From contig DATIXD010000136.1 of NCBI GenBank assembly GCA_035518875.1, forward strand, positions 1-6,637: DNA of 6,637 nucleotides. The letters run 5' to 3'. The position numbers and the translations under genes were made by a program. The notes under the pieces were generated by a model, which did no database searches, had not been told where the DNA came from, and saw only the letters and a list, made by a program, of their open reading frames with translations. How positions within the stretch are numbered: position 1 is the stretch's first letter; every line of letters starts with the position of its first letter. Of this stretch, positions 1 through 5,811 are shown one piece after another. Source of the DNA: DATIXD01 sp035518875. Its GTDB lineage: Bacteria; Pseudomonadota; Gammaproteobacteria; Methylococcales; Methylococcaceae.

Positions 1-23
1 CCCTCTGGCAACGCGCTTCCTCC
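1..23 (-). promoter_or_regulatory. Ribosome binding site and possible TTG start of the next operon gene (runs off the left edge)
   Basis: Reading the minus strand, GGAGGAA at 23..17 is followed after five bases by TTG at 11..9, giving a putative start Met-Pro-Glu before the window ends. GGAGGAA is close to an ideal Shine-Dalgarno sequence, and its spacing to TTG is good. No ATG or GTG start exists on the minus strand between the acyltransferase stop and the left edge. The real start could also lie just outside the window. This site suggests the operon continues leftward beyond the acyltransferase. Only about three codons are visible, so no product can be named. Confidence 0.35.
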
Positions 24-119
24 GTGAAGCGCCCCTTCGGGTTGAGCCCGCCGAAAGCTCCGGTGCTCGGCGCGGCAAACGGGAAGAAGGGGAGGGAGAG
101 TCTTGCTAACCGGTTTGGG

Positions 120-1016
120 TTATTCACTCTTATCCCAAAAAACATAAAAATTGAACCAGTTGTAGGGTGCTGTGCGGCAATAGTGCTCAAGGCGTTCGGC
201 GTAGCGCTGCATCCAAAGCTGTATGACCGCACCGCGATCGGTGCGGGGAAGCTCGATGCGTTCCGCCAGCAGCTCGAAATGAATCTCGTAGCGGGCATCG
301 CCCCGGTGCAGGCAAAAGAACAGGATCACTGGTGCCTTGAACAGGCTTGCCAAGAGCACGGGCGCGGCGGGGAACCAGGCATCCTCGCCCAGAAAGCGGC
401 AGAGCACGCGCTTTTCCCCATGCACGCTGCGGTCGCCCAGCATCGCCACCATACCGCCTCGGGCGATGTGTTCGTCGATCCCCAAAAGGGAGGTAGGCGA
501 ACCCATGTGCACGATTTCGCCGAACAGCTCCGGATTGAGCCGCTGAAAAATGGCGTTGATCTTCGGAGAATTTTCGCCGTAGGTCATCGCCTTGATGGCC
601 AGTCCCTTGTGCTTTTCCCCCAGCGCGCGCAGGATTTCGAAGCTGCCGACATGCGCACCCACCAAGAGGCAGCCGCGCCCGGCTTGTGCGACGCGTTCCA
701 GCAAATCGAAACCGCGGACATCGAGGGTGAATATCCCATCGCGGCCGGCGAACACGAACACGCGGTCGAGTATGGTCTGGGCGAATACGTGGTAATGGCG
801 AAATGACTCCAAAAACCCGACGGGCCGGCCGGCGATGCGGGACAGAAACTGAATAGAGGCGCGTCGGGCATGGTTGGAGAACAGTAGGAAATACGCGGAG
901 ATCGGGTAGAGCAGGGCGCGCGCCACCGGCCGGCCGATGTGCAGCGCAATCCAGACGATGGTGCGTAGCCAGAAGCCGGTGCTGCGTTCGGGCTGGTGTA
1001 TCCAGCTTCGGCTCAC
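120..1016 (-). CDS. LpxL/HtrB-like lipid acyltransferase (aryl polyene cluster type)
   Basis: This 298-residue protein belongs to the LpxL/HtrB (LABLAT) acyltransferase family, which transfers acyl chains from acyl carrier protein to a lipid acceptor at the inner membrane. The HX4(D/E) catalytic motif is seen as H122 to E127 in GAHVGSFE. The family GDRS block follows at 195-198, and the C-terminus has the typical APYNWFNF element at 283-290. A hydrophobic N-terminal stretch (about 15-47) would anchor it in the membrane. I chose the GTG at 1016: it overlaps the dehydratase stop as GTGA, is preceded by GGAG at 1028..1025, and gives the usual SRSWIHQPE-like N-terminus. A longer ORF from ATG 1079 would run 67 bases into the preceding gene and is unlikely. 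In aryl polyene and xanthomonadin clusters such enzymes are thought to esterify the polyene to a lipid or sugar. The acceptor here is inferred, and a plain lipid A role is less likely given the neighbours. Confidence 0.87.
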   Translation of the reverse strand: MSRSWIHQPERSTGFWLRTIVWIALHIGRPVARALLYPISAYFLLFSNHARRASIQFLSRIAGRPVGFLESFRHYHVFAQTILDRVFVFAGRDGIFTLDVRGFDLLERVAQAGRGCLLVGAHVGSFEILRALGEKHKGLAIKAMTYGENSPKINAIFQRLNPELFGEIVHMGSPTSLLGIDEHIARGGMVAMLGDRSVHGEKRVLCRFLGEDAWFPAAPVLLASLFKAPVILFFCLHRGDARYEIHFELLAERIELPRTDRGAVIQLWMQRYAERLEHYCRTAPYNWFNFYVFWDKSE

Positions 1017-1315
1017 TCCCCTTGCTCCGGGCCTACAACCAGCGCACCGCTGGCGATCAACCTTCCGCCTGCATGACATTCGAACTTCACCGAGCCTAGC
1101 TTGCCGGGCGAAAGCCGAATCTCGCAGACTTCCCCCGGTCGCAGAATCGACAGAAACTTGGCTTGCACCACGCGAGCGATGCGGTGTTCCGGTTGCACTT
1201 GCTCCAGCAGAGCGGCTACCTCATCCAGGATCACCACCCCCGGCACGATCGGATTCCCCGGGAAGTGACCTTCCAGGCACGGGTGGTCAGGGGGAATGGC
1301 AAAATCGGAGCGCAC
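1013..1315 (-). CDS. Short hot-dog 3-hydroxyacyl-ACP dehydratase (FabA/FabZ-like, ApeI type)
   Basis: This roughly 100-residue single hot-dog protein should remove water from 3-hydroxyacyl-ACP to give the trans-2-enoyl form, the step that produces conjugated double bonds during polyene assembly. The FabZ/FabA active-site segment is clear: HFPGNPIVPGVVILDE at 17-32 carries the catalytic His17. Asp31 falls where FabZ has Glu and FabA has Asp. The start is uncertain. GTG at 1315 (chosen) has AGGA twelve bases upstream, whereas TTG at 1327 directly abuts that AGGA. The longer reading frame up to 1546 lies inside the membrane-protein gene and lacks family similarity there. The gene begins about 29 bp after the membrane-protein stop, and its TGA overlaps the acyltransferase GTG, implying translational coupling. 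At about 100 residues it is shorter than FabZ (about 150), as is usual for the small dehydratases in aryl polyene clusters. Confidence 0.8.
   Translation of the reverse strand: MRSDFAIPPDHPCLEGHFPGNPIVPGVVILDEVAALLEQVQPEHRIARVVQAKFLSILRPGEVCEIRLSPGKLGSVKFECHAGGRLIASGALVVGPEQGE
1014..1028 (-). promoter_or_regulatory. GTGA stop/start overlap with Shine-Dalgarno, fixing the acyltransferase start
   Basis: On the minus strand GGAG (1028..1025) and a following AAGGGGA stretch precede GTG at 1016..1014. The last two bases of that GTG, together with the next A, form the TGA stop of the dehydratase. This four-base overlap is the classic arrangement for coupled translation of two subunits or pathway enzymes, and it supports the GTG start over the upstream ATG at 1079. 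Confidence 0.7.
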
Positions 1316-1344
1316 GTCGAAGTTCAATCCTGCGGTGCGACCGG

Positions 1345-1986
1345 TTAGTCCTTTCCCGCCAGGAGCATGCGCCCGCCGGTGATGGTTCGGATGAGATGCA
1401 GGACGGAAGGGTGCGGATGATGCCGATAGCGGATGCGGCGGTAAGCATATTCCACGGCCAGAAATGCAGCCACGCACAGGTAGTTCAACGTGTTGGCGAA
1501 CAGCAGGTACAGCTCGATCGGCGCGAGTGCCGCGAGAATCAGGCATTCCAGGGTCATCGCCAGGAAGAAAAGGGTCCAGGCCCAGGTCAGCCGCCGGGTA
1601 TAGACGCGGAGCTCATCCGGCAGGTTGCCGCTGCGCTCCATGCGGGCCAAGCGCGTAATGATCGGCTCCTTGCCCGGCCCCAGGGTGGAGTGAAACAGCC
1701 GCGCCAGCAGCAGGCTGACAGCGATGGCGGGCGTATAGAACAGCAAGTCTGGAATGAATCGGAAGCTCATTGCCGCCAGTAAGAAGGCGGCCAAACCCAG
1801 CGCAAGGGATTTCTTGCCGGCGTTGTGATCCCGGGCATCGTGACTCATGGCGATGAACAGGATCGCCACCAGCAGGAAGTCGACTGCGCCTAGCCATAGG
1901 GACGGCGCGTTGAGACGAATGGCTGCATAGGAGGCGGCGGGAAATAGCGCCGCGAGACCCAGCGACAAGGCGACCTTGGCTTGCAT
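1345..1986 (-). CDS. COG4648-type polytopic inner-membrane protein of aryl polyene clusters
   Basis: This 213-residue hydrophobic protein has about six predicted membrane segments (roughly 5-24, 31-48, 59-75, 80-98, 134-155 and 158-182). The central loop (about 99-133) carries the conserved-looking block GPGKEPIITRLAR, then LPDELRVYTRRLTWAW. I recognise this as the COG4648 family, a predicted membrane protein found almost only beside ACPs, dehydratases and LpxL-like acyltransferases in aryl polyene and related type II polyketide/fatty acid clusters. Its biochemical role is not established. It may scaffold the synthase at the membrane or assist product transfer. ATG at 1986 sits six bases after the ACP stop with no good Shine-Dalgarno of its own, so it is probably translated by coupling. 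The C-terminal tail is basic (RRIRYRHH) and likely cytoplasmic. Confidence 0.8.
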   Translation of the reverse strand: MQAKVALSLGLAALFPAASYAAIRLNAPSLWLGAVDFLLVAILFIAMSHDARDHNAGKKSLALGLAAFLLAAMSFRFIPDLLFYTPAIAVSLLLARLFHSTLGPGKEPIITRLARMERSGNLPDELRVYTRRLTWAWTLFFLAMTLECLILAALAPIELYLLFANTLNYLCVAAFLAVEYAYRRIRYRHHPHPSVLHLIRTITGGRMLLAGKD

Positions 1987-1992
1987 GGCGGC

Positions 1993-2259
1993 TTATTTGG
2001 TTCGGCGGTTTTCGATGGTTTCGGTCAGTTTCCGCAGGGACGAAAAAATCGCGGTGATGTCCGGATCGTCTGACTTGATCTGGAAGCCGTATTTTTTTGA
2101 AATCACGAGCGAAAGCTCCAGCATGTCGATCGAATCCAACCCTAGTCCTTCCCGGTACAAGGGTTGGTCGGGGGCGATCTCGGATGGTTCCGTTTCGAGG
2201 TTCAGCGATTCCACGATCATTCGGGCCACTTCCAGTTCCATGGTTGTCAGTTGCGACAT
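1993..2259 (-). CDS. Acyl carrier protein (phosphopantetheine carrier)
   Basis: This 88-residue acyl carrier protein should carry the growing chain as a thioester on a 4'-phosphopantetheine arm. The attachment motif GLDSIDMLEL is at 40-49, with the modified Ser43. The rest shows the acidic helical pattern of the PP-binding fold, with a recognition helix rich in Asp/Glu after the serine. The N-terminal helix (TMELEVARMIVESLNLE) and overall length are typical. ATG at 2259 is preceded by GGAG with seven-base spacing. It lies 84 bp downstream of the chorismatase and 6 bp upstream of the membrane protein. In this context it is a dedicated pigment ACP rather than the housekeeping AcpP: its sequence around the serine (GLDSIDMLEL) differs from the DSLDTVEL typical of AcpP, and it sits in a specialised operon. 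Aryl polyene clusters normally have two ACPs; the second would be outside the window. Confidence 0.93.
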   Translation of the reverse strand: MSQLTTMELEVARMIVESLNLETEPSEIAPDQPLYREGLGLDSIDMLELSLVISKKYGFQIKSDDPDITAIFSSLRKLTETIENRRTK

Positions 2260-2343
2260 CGGTGTTCTCCGTTAGCGTTCGGTAGGGTTGTTTTCGGGAT
2301 CTTCGATATGCCGGGGTAGTAGCGCCGCTCGAGCGCGACCGAT

Positions 2344-3405
2344 TCAACGGGGCAAGCCGATGACACCCTCGATTTCCAGCAGCAGATCGCGGCGGCAAAT
2401 ATCTCCCTGAAGGTAGAGGATCGGGCAGTTGGGACCTACTGCTTGGATCAGCAGATCGGACACCAGATCGAAATCGGCGGGATGGCGGACATAAACCTTC
2501 AACTGGGATGATCCGTCCAGTCGTTCGAGCGGCAGTCGTGAATGTACTGCCGGATGGTCCAGAATGGTCCGGATGTTGATGATCGTTTCCCTCAATTGTG
2601 CTGCGGTATCGTCCGGGTGTCGGGTTTCGTGTCCGACGATGCTGGCGGTGCCGGAAAGGTAAAGCTGCTGTTCGCCGGCAAAGTTCGCGAGGGTCGCGCG
2701 CGAAAACGAAGGACTGCGCGGACCGTAGCGCCGGGGATAGCGGTAGGCGCTGATCTGACGGGGATTTTCGATCTGTAGGCCCGGCATACGGCCTGCCAAA
2801 AAATAGACCCACAGCCCGGCGCCCTGTATTCCGATGGCGCTGGCGGCGGGCAAGTCGCGGTCGAAGGCATAGCTATGCTCCACGAAAGCCTGATAGCGCC
2901 CCAGACAAAAGTGCTGGTAGCGCTCCAGCCCCAGGAAACTGTCGTTGATGCCCGGGAAATAGTTCCACATGCGCAGAAGGTGCGGATAGCCCCGGGCCCC
3001 GATCAGTTCCAGCACAGACTGGTAAGCGTGATAGGCCGCCTGTTCCGGTGTGTCGTGTTCATGTTCCCACAGGTGCAGTCCGCCGAACAGGATTTGCTTG
3101 TTTGCCGCGAAACGTATGCGGCCGAATTGCCCATACACGACCGGCTCGGCGCTGGTCCAGACTTCGACGAGGCCGCTGCCGCCGAGCGGCTGCATGGGTA
3201 AGGAAAAGGCGGGAAATCCGGGGTCGGTATCGATTCGGGTGCCGTCACCAAAACCGATTACCCCCAAGATATGGAAGTCCGACACAGCGCGCCTGGCGAC
3301 CAGGGCCGAGGCACTCATAAACAGCGGCAAGGCCGGGGCTGAGCGTTCCGGCAGCGGGTTAACAGCGGCCATGCTCAAAGCCAATTGGTACGCGGATGCT
3401 TTCAT
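2344..3405 (-). CDS. Chorismatase, FkbO/Hyg5/XanB2 family (hydroxybenzoate synthase)
   Basis: This 353-residue protein is a chorismatase, which converts chorismate to pyruvate plus either a dihydroxycyclohexadiene acid (FkbO type) or hydroxybenzoate (Hyg5/XanB2 type). Family blocks are visible: LRMWNYFPGIN at 144-154, ERYQHFCLGR at 161-170, YGPRSPSFSRAT at 227-238, YLSGTASIVGHET at 249-261, and the C-terminal DICRRDLLLEIEG at 335-347. The last block holds the candidate active-site Cys337 and Glu344; the seven-residue Cys-Glu spacing matches the pair I recall for Hyg5-type 3-hydroxybenzoate synthases. It starts 30 bp after the halogenase-like gene and precedes the ACP, as expected for an enzyme supplying the aryl starter, as XanB2 does in xanthomonadin synthesis. 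No strong Shine-Dalgarno precedes ATG 3405. ATG 3372 or 3318 would remove only a poorly conserved N-terminus. Older annotations often call this family pteridine-dependent deoxygenase-like. The exact product (3- or 4-hydroxybenzoate) cannot be read from sequence alone. Confidence 0.88.
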   Translation of the reverse strand: MKASAYQLALSMAAVNPLPERSAPALPLFMSASALVARRAVSDFHILGVIGFGDGTRIDTDPGFPAFSLPMQPLGGSGLVEVWTSAEPVVYGQFGRIRFAANKQILFGGLHLWEHEHDTPEQAAYHAYQSVLELIGARGYPHLLRMWNYFPGINDSFLGLERYQHFCLGRYQAFVEHSYAFDRDLPAASAIGIQGAGLWVYFLAGRMPGLQIENPRQISAYRYPRRYGPRSPSFSRATLANFAGEQQLYLSGTASIVGHETRHPDDTAAQLRETIINIRTILDHPAVHSRLPLERLDGSSQLKVYVRHPADFDLVSDLLIQAVGPNCPILYLQGDICRRDLLLEIEGVIGLPR

Positions 3406-3435
3406 CGAACCGGGAATGGCTGAAAGCGCGGAAAC

Positions 3436-4728
3436 CTAGGCCGAGACATTCAGTCTGCGACGCTTATAGGCGGAATAGCTGGCTTTCAGGTCGAACAGGG
3501 ACTTGAGGTAGTAAATGGTCTTGAAAATCATCAGCCGGGAGCGGATCGGCGTATTCGAGAACAGATCGCCGGCGAGCAAGGAAATGACGCCTTGCTTTAC
3601 GCCGAAAGGATTTTTGGGATGAATGATCAGGTCGCGGATGGCCGGGGTGGTGATCCGGTAAATGAACCAGGAGAAGGTTTTCAGCCCCCGGCGCACGGTC
3701 TTTTCGAAGTGGGCGAGCGGCTTTTCCGCCCCGGCAGGATCGCGCAGCGCCGCGTCAACTGCGTCTGCGCCCAACATCGCGCTGTTCATGGCGAGATGCA
3801 CGCCGCTGGAAAACACCGGATCGATGAAGGCGAAGGCATCCCCGATCAAGAGGTAGTTTTTGCCCCGCATGCGTTCAGACTGATAGGAATAATTGCCGGT
3901 GGCGGTGACGGGGGAAACGAGTTTCGCGTCCGCAAGCCTTGCCTCGACTTCGGGACATAGCTTGATGGTGCTTAGGAAAAACTGTTCTACGGGGGTGTTG
4001 CGGCCTTTCAGGTAGTAGGGCCAGCACACTGCGCCCACGCTCATGATGTCATCCTTGAGCGGAATCATCCAAAACCAGCCGTGATCGAACCAATAGATGC
4101 TGATGTTGCCCTCGTCCTGGCCGGCTCTGCGCACCGCGCCTTCGAAATGGCCGTAAACCGCCGCGCTATTGTGCTTCGTGTTGCGCGCCTTGGTTTCAAG
4201 CCGGTTTGCCAGAAGGGTGTCGCGGCCGGAGGCATCGACGATGAACTTCGCCTCGAATCGGTGTTCCGCGCCGTTTTCGTCCTGGGCGGTCACGGCTTTG
4301 GCCTCGTCTCCATGAATATCCACCCCGGTGACGCGCCAGCCCTCGCGTACGTCGGCGCCCTTAGCGGCGGCGTTCCTGATCAGCAAATGGTCGAACTCGG
4401 CGCGCTTCACTTCGAAGGCGTAAGGGTGGGAGTTGTCCAGGGCCTCGGCGAAGTAAAAGCTCGATCCCTTGCCGTGGTACATCGAATGGAACTCGGCGGC
4501 GTATTTGCGCAGCCCGATCTTTTCGACCTCTTCCAGAACACCTAATCGTTCGAAAAACGGGAGGCTGAGAGGGAGCAGGGATTCGCCGATGTGAAAACGC
4601 GGATGGCGGTCTTTTTCCAGCACGACCACACGCCAGCCTTTTTCGGCAAGCAGGGCGGAAATGGTCGAACCGGCGGGTCCGCCGCCGATCACCAGGACAT
4701 CGCAGGAAGGGTTCAAAAGGGTATCCAT
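3436..4728 (-). CDS. FAD-dependent oxidoreductase / flavin halogenase-like enzyme
   Basis: This 430-residue flavoprotein is related to tryptophan/phenolic halogenases and geranylgeranyl reductase-like enzymes. The N-terminal Rossmann motif GGGPAG is at 15-20, with the ribose-binding Glu38 in VVVLEKD. HIGESLLP follows at 46-53 and the second FAD motif, IGDAFAFIDP, at 295-304. Two halogenase signatures are intact: WFWMIP at 218-223 fits WxWxIP, and FIDPVFSSG at 301-309 fits FxxPxxSxG. Lys75 in GLRKYAAEF is a candidate for the catalytic lysine. These features favour halogenation of a phenolic ring, possibly on the carrier protein, but many cluster relatives lack proven activity and some may be reductases or hydroxylases. 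It is the first gene of the operon, with a promoter just upstream, and ends 30 bp before the chorismatase. ATG 4728 is the only start close to the Rossmann fold; its ribosome binding site is weak. A separate flavin reductase is not visible here. Confidence 0.87.
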   Translation of the reverse strand: MDTLLNPSCDVLVIGGGPAGSTISALLAEKGWRVVVLEKDRHPRFHIGESLLPLSLPFFERLGVLEEVEKIGLRKYAAEFHSMYHGKGSSFYFAEALDNSHPYAFEVKRAEFDHLLIRNAAAKGADVREGWRVTGVDIHGDEAKAVTAQDENGAEHRFEAKFIVDASGRDTLLANRLETKARNTKHNSAAVYGHFEGAVRRAGQDEGNISIYWFDHGWFWMIPLKDDIMSVGAVCWPYYLKGRNTPVEQFFLSTIKLCPEVEARLADAKLVSPVTATGNYSYQSERMRGKNYLLIGDAFAFIDPVFSSGVHLAMNSAMLGADAVDAALRDPAGAEKPLAHFEKTVRRGLKTFSWFIYRITTPAIRDLIIHPKNPFGVKQGVISLLAGDLFSNTPIRSRLMIFKTIYYLKSLFDLKASYSAYKRRRLNVSA

Positions 4729-4750
4729 AACAGGTTTTTGACTTCACATT

Positions 4751-4779
4751 AGGATAATGCCCCGGGCGGGGGTTGCCAA
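4751..4779 (-). promoter_or_regulatory. Sigma-70-like promoter for the pigment operon
   Basis: On the minus strand TTGGCA (4779..4774, five of six matches to TTGACA) and TATCCT (4756..4751, four of six to TATAAT) are separated by exactly 17 bases. Transcription would begin near 4744, leaving a leader of only about 16 bases before the ATG at 4728. The spacer contains a GC-rich block (CCCCGCCCGGGG, 4772..4761 approximately), which could slow promoter melting or bind a regulator. No terminator or second promoter is visible inside the operon, so this site may drive all downstream genes. It is a reading by eye and has not been tested. Confidence 0.5.
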
Positions 4780-4883
4780 GTTGAGCGGTTCGGTCTGTCT
4801 TGCAGTCGAGTCGCCGCCGCCCAGTGTTCGAGTGCGGCGAATCGCGTTATCTTACCGCTAGTTAGGAACTTGAGGGACTAAGC

Positions 4884-5720
4884 ATGACCAGCATCTTTTT
4901 GAGTTATCGCCGCGCCGATACCGCCGGTCACGCCGGGCGGCTCGTCGCCGACTTGCGCAAAAGATTCGGCGAGAACTCCGTGTTCCACGATATCGAAATC
5001 ATCCCCGCGGGCGCCGATTTCATCGAGGCGATCGATGAGGCGATCCGCCACTGCCAGGTGCTCCTGGTGTTGATCGGAAACACCTGGTTGGACGAGCAGG
5101 ATGGCGAGGGGCGACGGCGTCTCGGCGATCCCCATGACTTTGTGCGGCTTGAAATCGCTACGGCCCTGCGGCGCGGCATCAAGGTGTTGCCGGTGCTGGT
5201 CGAGGGTGCCGTCATGCCAAAGCCGGATGAACTGCCGGCCGATCTCGCCGCGCTATCGCATCGCAACGCCCTGGAACTGTCCGATACGCGTTGGGATTAC
5301 GATGTCGGCCGGCTGGTCGCGGGGATCGAGTCCCTCACCGGCAAGCGGCGTTCGCCCGGAAGGAAAACGTGGCTGGCCGCCGCGCTTTCCGCCTTACTGC
5401 TGATGAGCGGGGTCGGATACTACTACCTCACCCAGCCGGCCGATGTTTCCGGACGCTGGCAATTGCCCGACGGCAACTATTGGATCGTAACCCAGAACGG
5501 GAAGAGGATTGGCATCCAGGAGGTGCATCACGATTCCAAGCAGGTGTGGAAACGGGGCAGGGGGGTGGTGCAGCGTAAGCGTATTCGTTTCAGACTCGAT
5601 CTCGTCTTCGACCGCGGGCACTACGAGGGCCAGTTGCAGCTCGGAAACGATGGCGTGACGATGTCCGGCAACGTGATTTCGCAACGGTTCGGCCGGGAGC
5701 CTTTGATTTTGACGCGCTAG
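4884..5720 (+). CDS. TIR-domain protein with one transmembrane helix and a C-terminal beta-rich domain
   Basis: The 278-residue product begins with a bacterial TIR domain (about 2-130). IFLSYRRAD at 4-12 is the first strand and AA loop, VFHDIEIIPAGADF at 33-46 the BB-loop region, and CQVLLVLIGNTWL at 57-69 the central strand. DFVRLEIATAL at 85-95 places Glu90 where catalytically active TIR NADases (for example SARM1) carry their glutamate. VLPVLVEG at 101-108 is a further core strand. A basic linker (KRRSPGRK, 154-161) precedes a membrane helix at about 163-182. The final roughly 90 residues (DVSGRWQLPDG onward) alternate hydrophobic and polar residues like a small lipocalin-like barrel, though I recognise no named family. 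The positive-inside rule puts TIR in the cytoplasm and the C-terminal domain outside the inner membrane. ATG 4884 has GAGG eight bases upstream. A TATCTT box at 4848-4853 is a weak -10 candidate without a clear -35. NAD cleavage, immunity or signalling are all possible; none is shown. Confidence 0.85.
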   Translation: MTSIFLSYRRADTAGHAGRLVADLRKRFGENSVFHDIEIIPAGADFIEAIDEAIRHCQVLLVLIGNTWLDEQDGEGRRRLGDPHDFVRLEIATALRRGIKVLPVLVEGAVMPKPDELPADLAALSHRNALELSDTRWDYDVGRLVAGIESLTGKRRSPGRKTWLAAALSALLLMSGVGYYYLTQPADVSGRWQLPDGNYWIVTQNGKRIGIQEVHHDSKQVWKRGRGVVQRKRIRFRLDLVFDRGHYEGQLQLGNDGVTMSGNVISQRFGREPLILTR

Positions 5721-5768
5721 TCGGGATTCCCAGGCTTTAGCTTCACGCGAAAGGGACAGGTCGTTTGT

Positions 5769-5777
5769 TGTTAGAAT
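5769..5777 (+). promoter_or_regulatory. Extended -10 promoter for tex
   Basis: TGTTAGAAT contains TAGAAT (5772-5777, five of six matches to TATAAT) with a TG placed one base upstream, the extended -10 configuration that can work without a good -35. No convincing -35 lies 17 bases upstream. The predicted start is near 5784, within or beside the small palindrome TTTCGAAA at 5785-5792, giving a leader of about 28 bases. Its presence after the TIR gene suggests tex is transcribed independently, although read-through is possible because no terminator is seen in 5721-5811. Confidence 0.5.
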
Positions 5778-5811
5778 AACCCGCTTTCGAAACGATAGAG
5801 GGTTTTGCCTG

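Noticed and set aside
28..60. Imperfect inverted repeat (CTTTCGG with CCGAAGG on the minus strand) after the acyltransferase, considered as a terminator
   Set aside because: The stem is short with a wobble pair and a ten-base loop, and no T-tract follows. A strong ribosome binding site just beyond it argues for read-through.
24..806. Long plus-strand open frame (260 codons) opposite the acyltransferase
   Set aside because: It lies wholly antisense to a gene with clear family motifs, its product has no recognisable domain, and such mirror frames are common in GC-rich DNA.
1017..1079. ATG 1079 as start of the acyltransferase
   Set aside because: It would add 21 Arg/Cys-rich residues lying inside the dehydratase gene. 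The GTG at 1016 has a good Shine-Dalgarno and a stop/start overlap.
1316..1546. Longer N-terminus for the dehydratase, starting at ATG 1546
   Set aside because: The extra 77 residues overlap the conserved C-terminal part of the membrane protein and look like shadow sequence. The hot-dog similarity begins just after 1315.
937..1782. Plus-strand open frame of 281 codons
   Set aside because: It is antisense to the acyltransferase start, dehydratase and membrane-protein genes, and its low-complexity Arg/Gln/Pro-rich product shows no family similarity.
1613..2812. Minus-strand open frame of 399 codons
   Set aside because: It runs out of frame through the membrane protein, ACP and chorismatase, all of which have clear motifs in their own frames. 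The product is Arg/Ser/Pro-rich, as expected of a shadow frame.
4081..4545. Plus-strand open frame of 154 codons opposite the halogenase-like gene
   Set aside because: It is a mirror frame of the FAD enzyme, with no motif and no ribosome binding site that stands out.
4827..4853. TTCGAG/TATCTT as a full sigma-70 promoter for the TIR gene
   Set aside because: The -35 match is poor and the spacing is only 15 bases, so only the -10-like box is mentioned under the gene.
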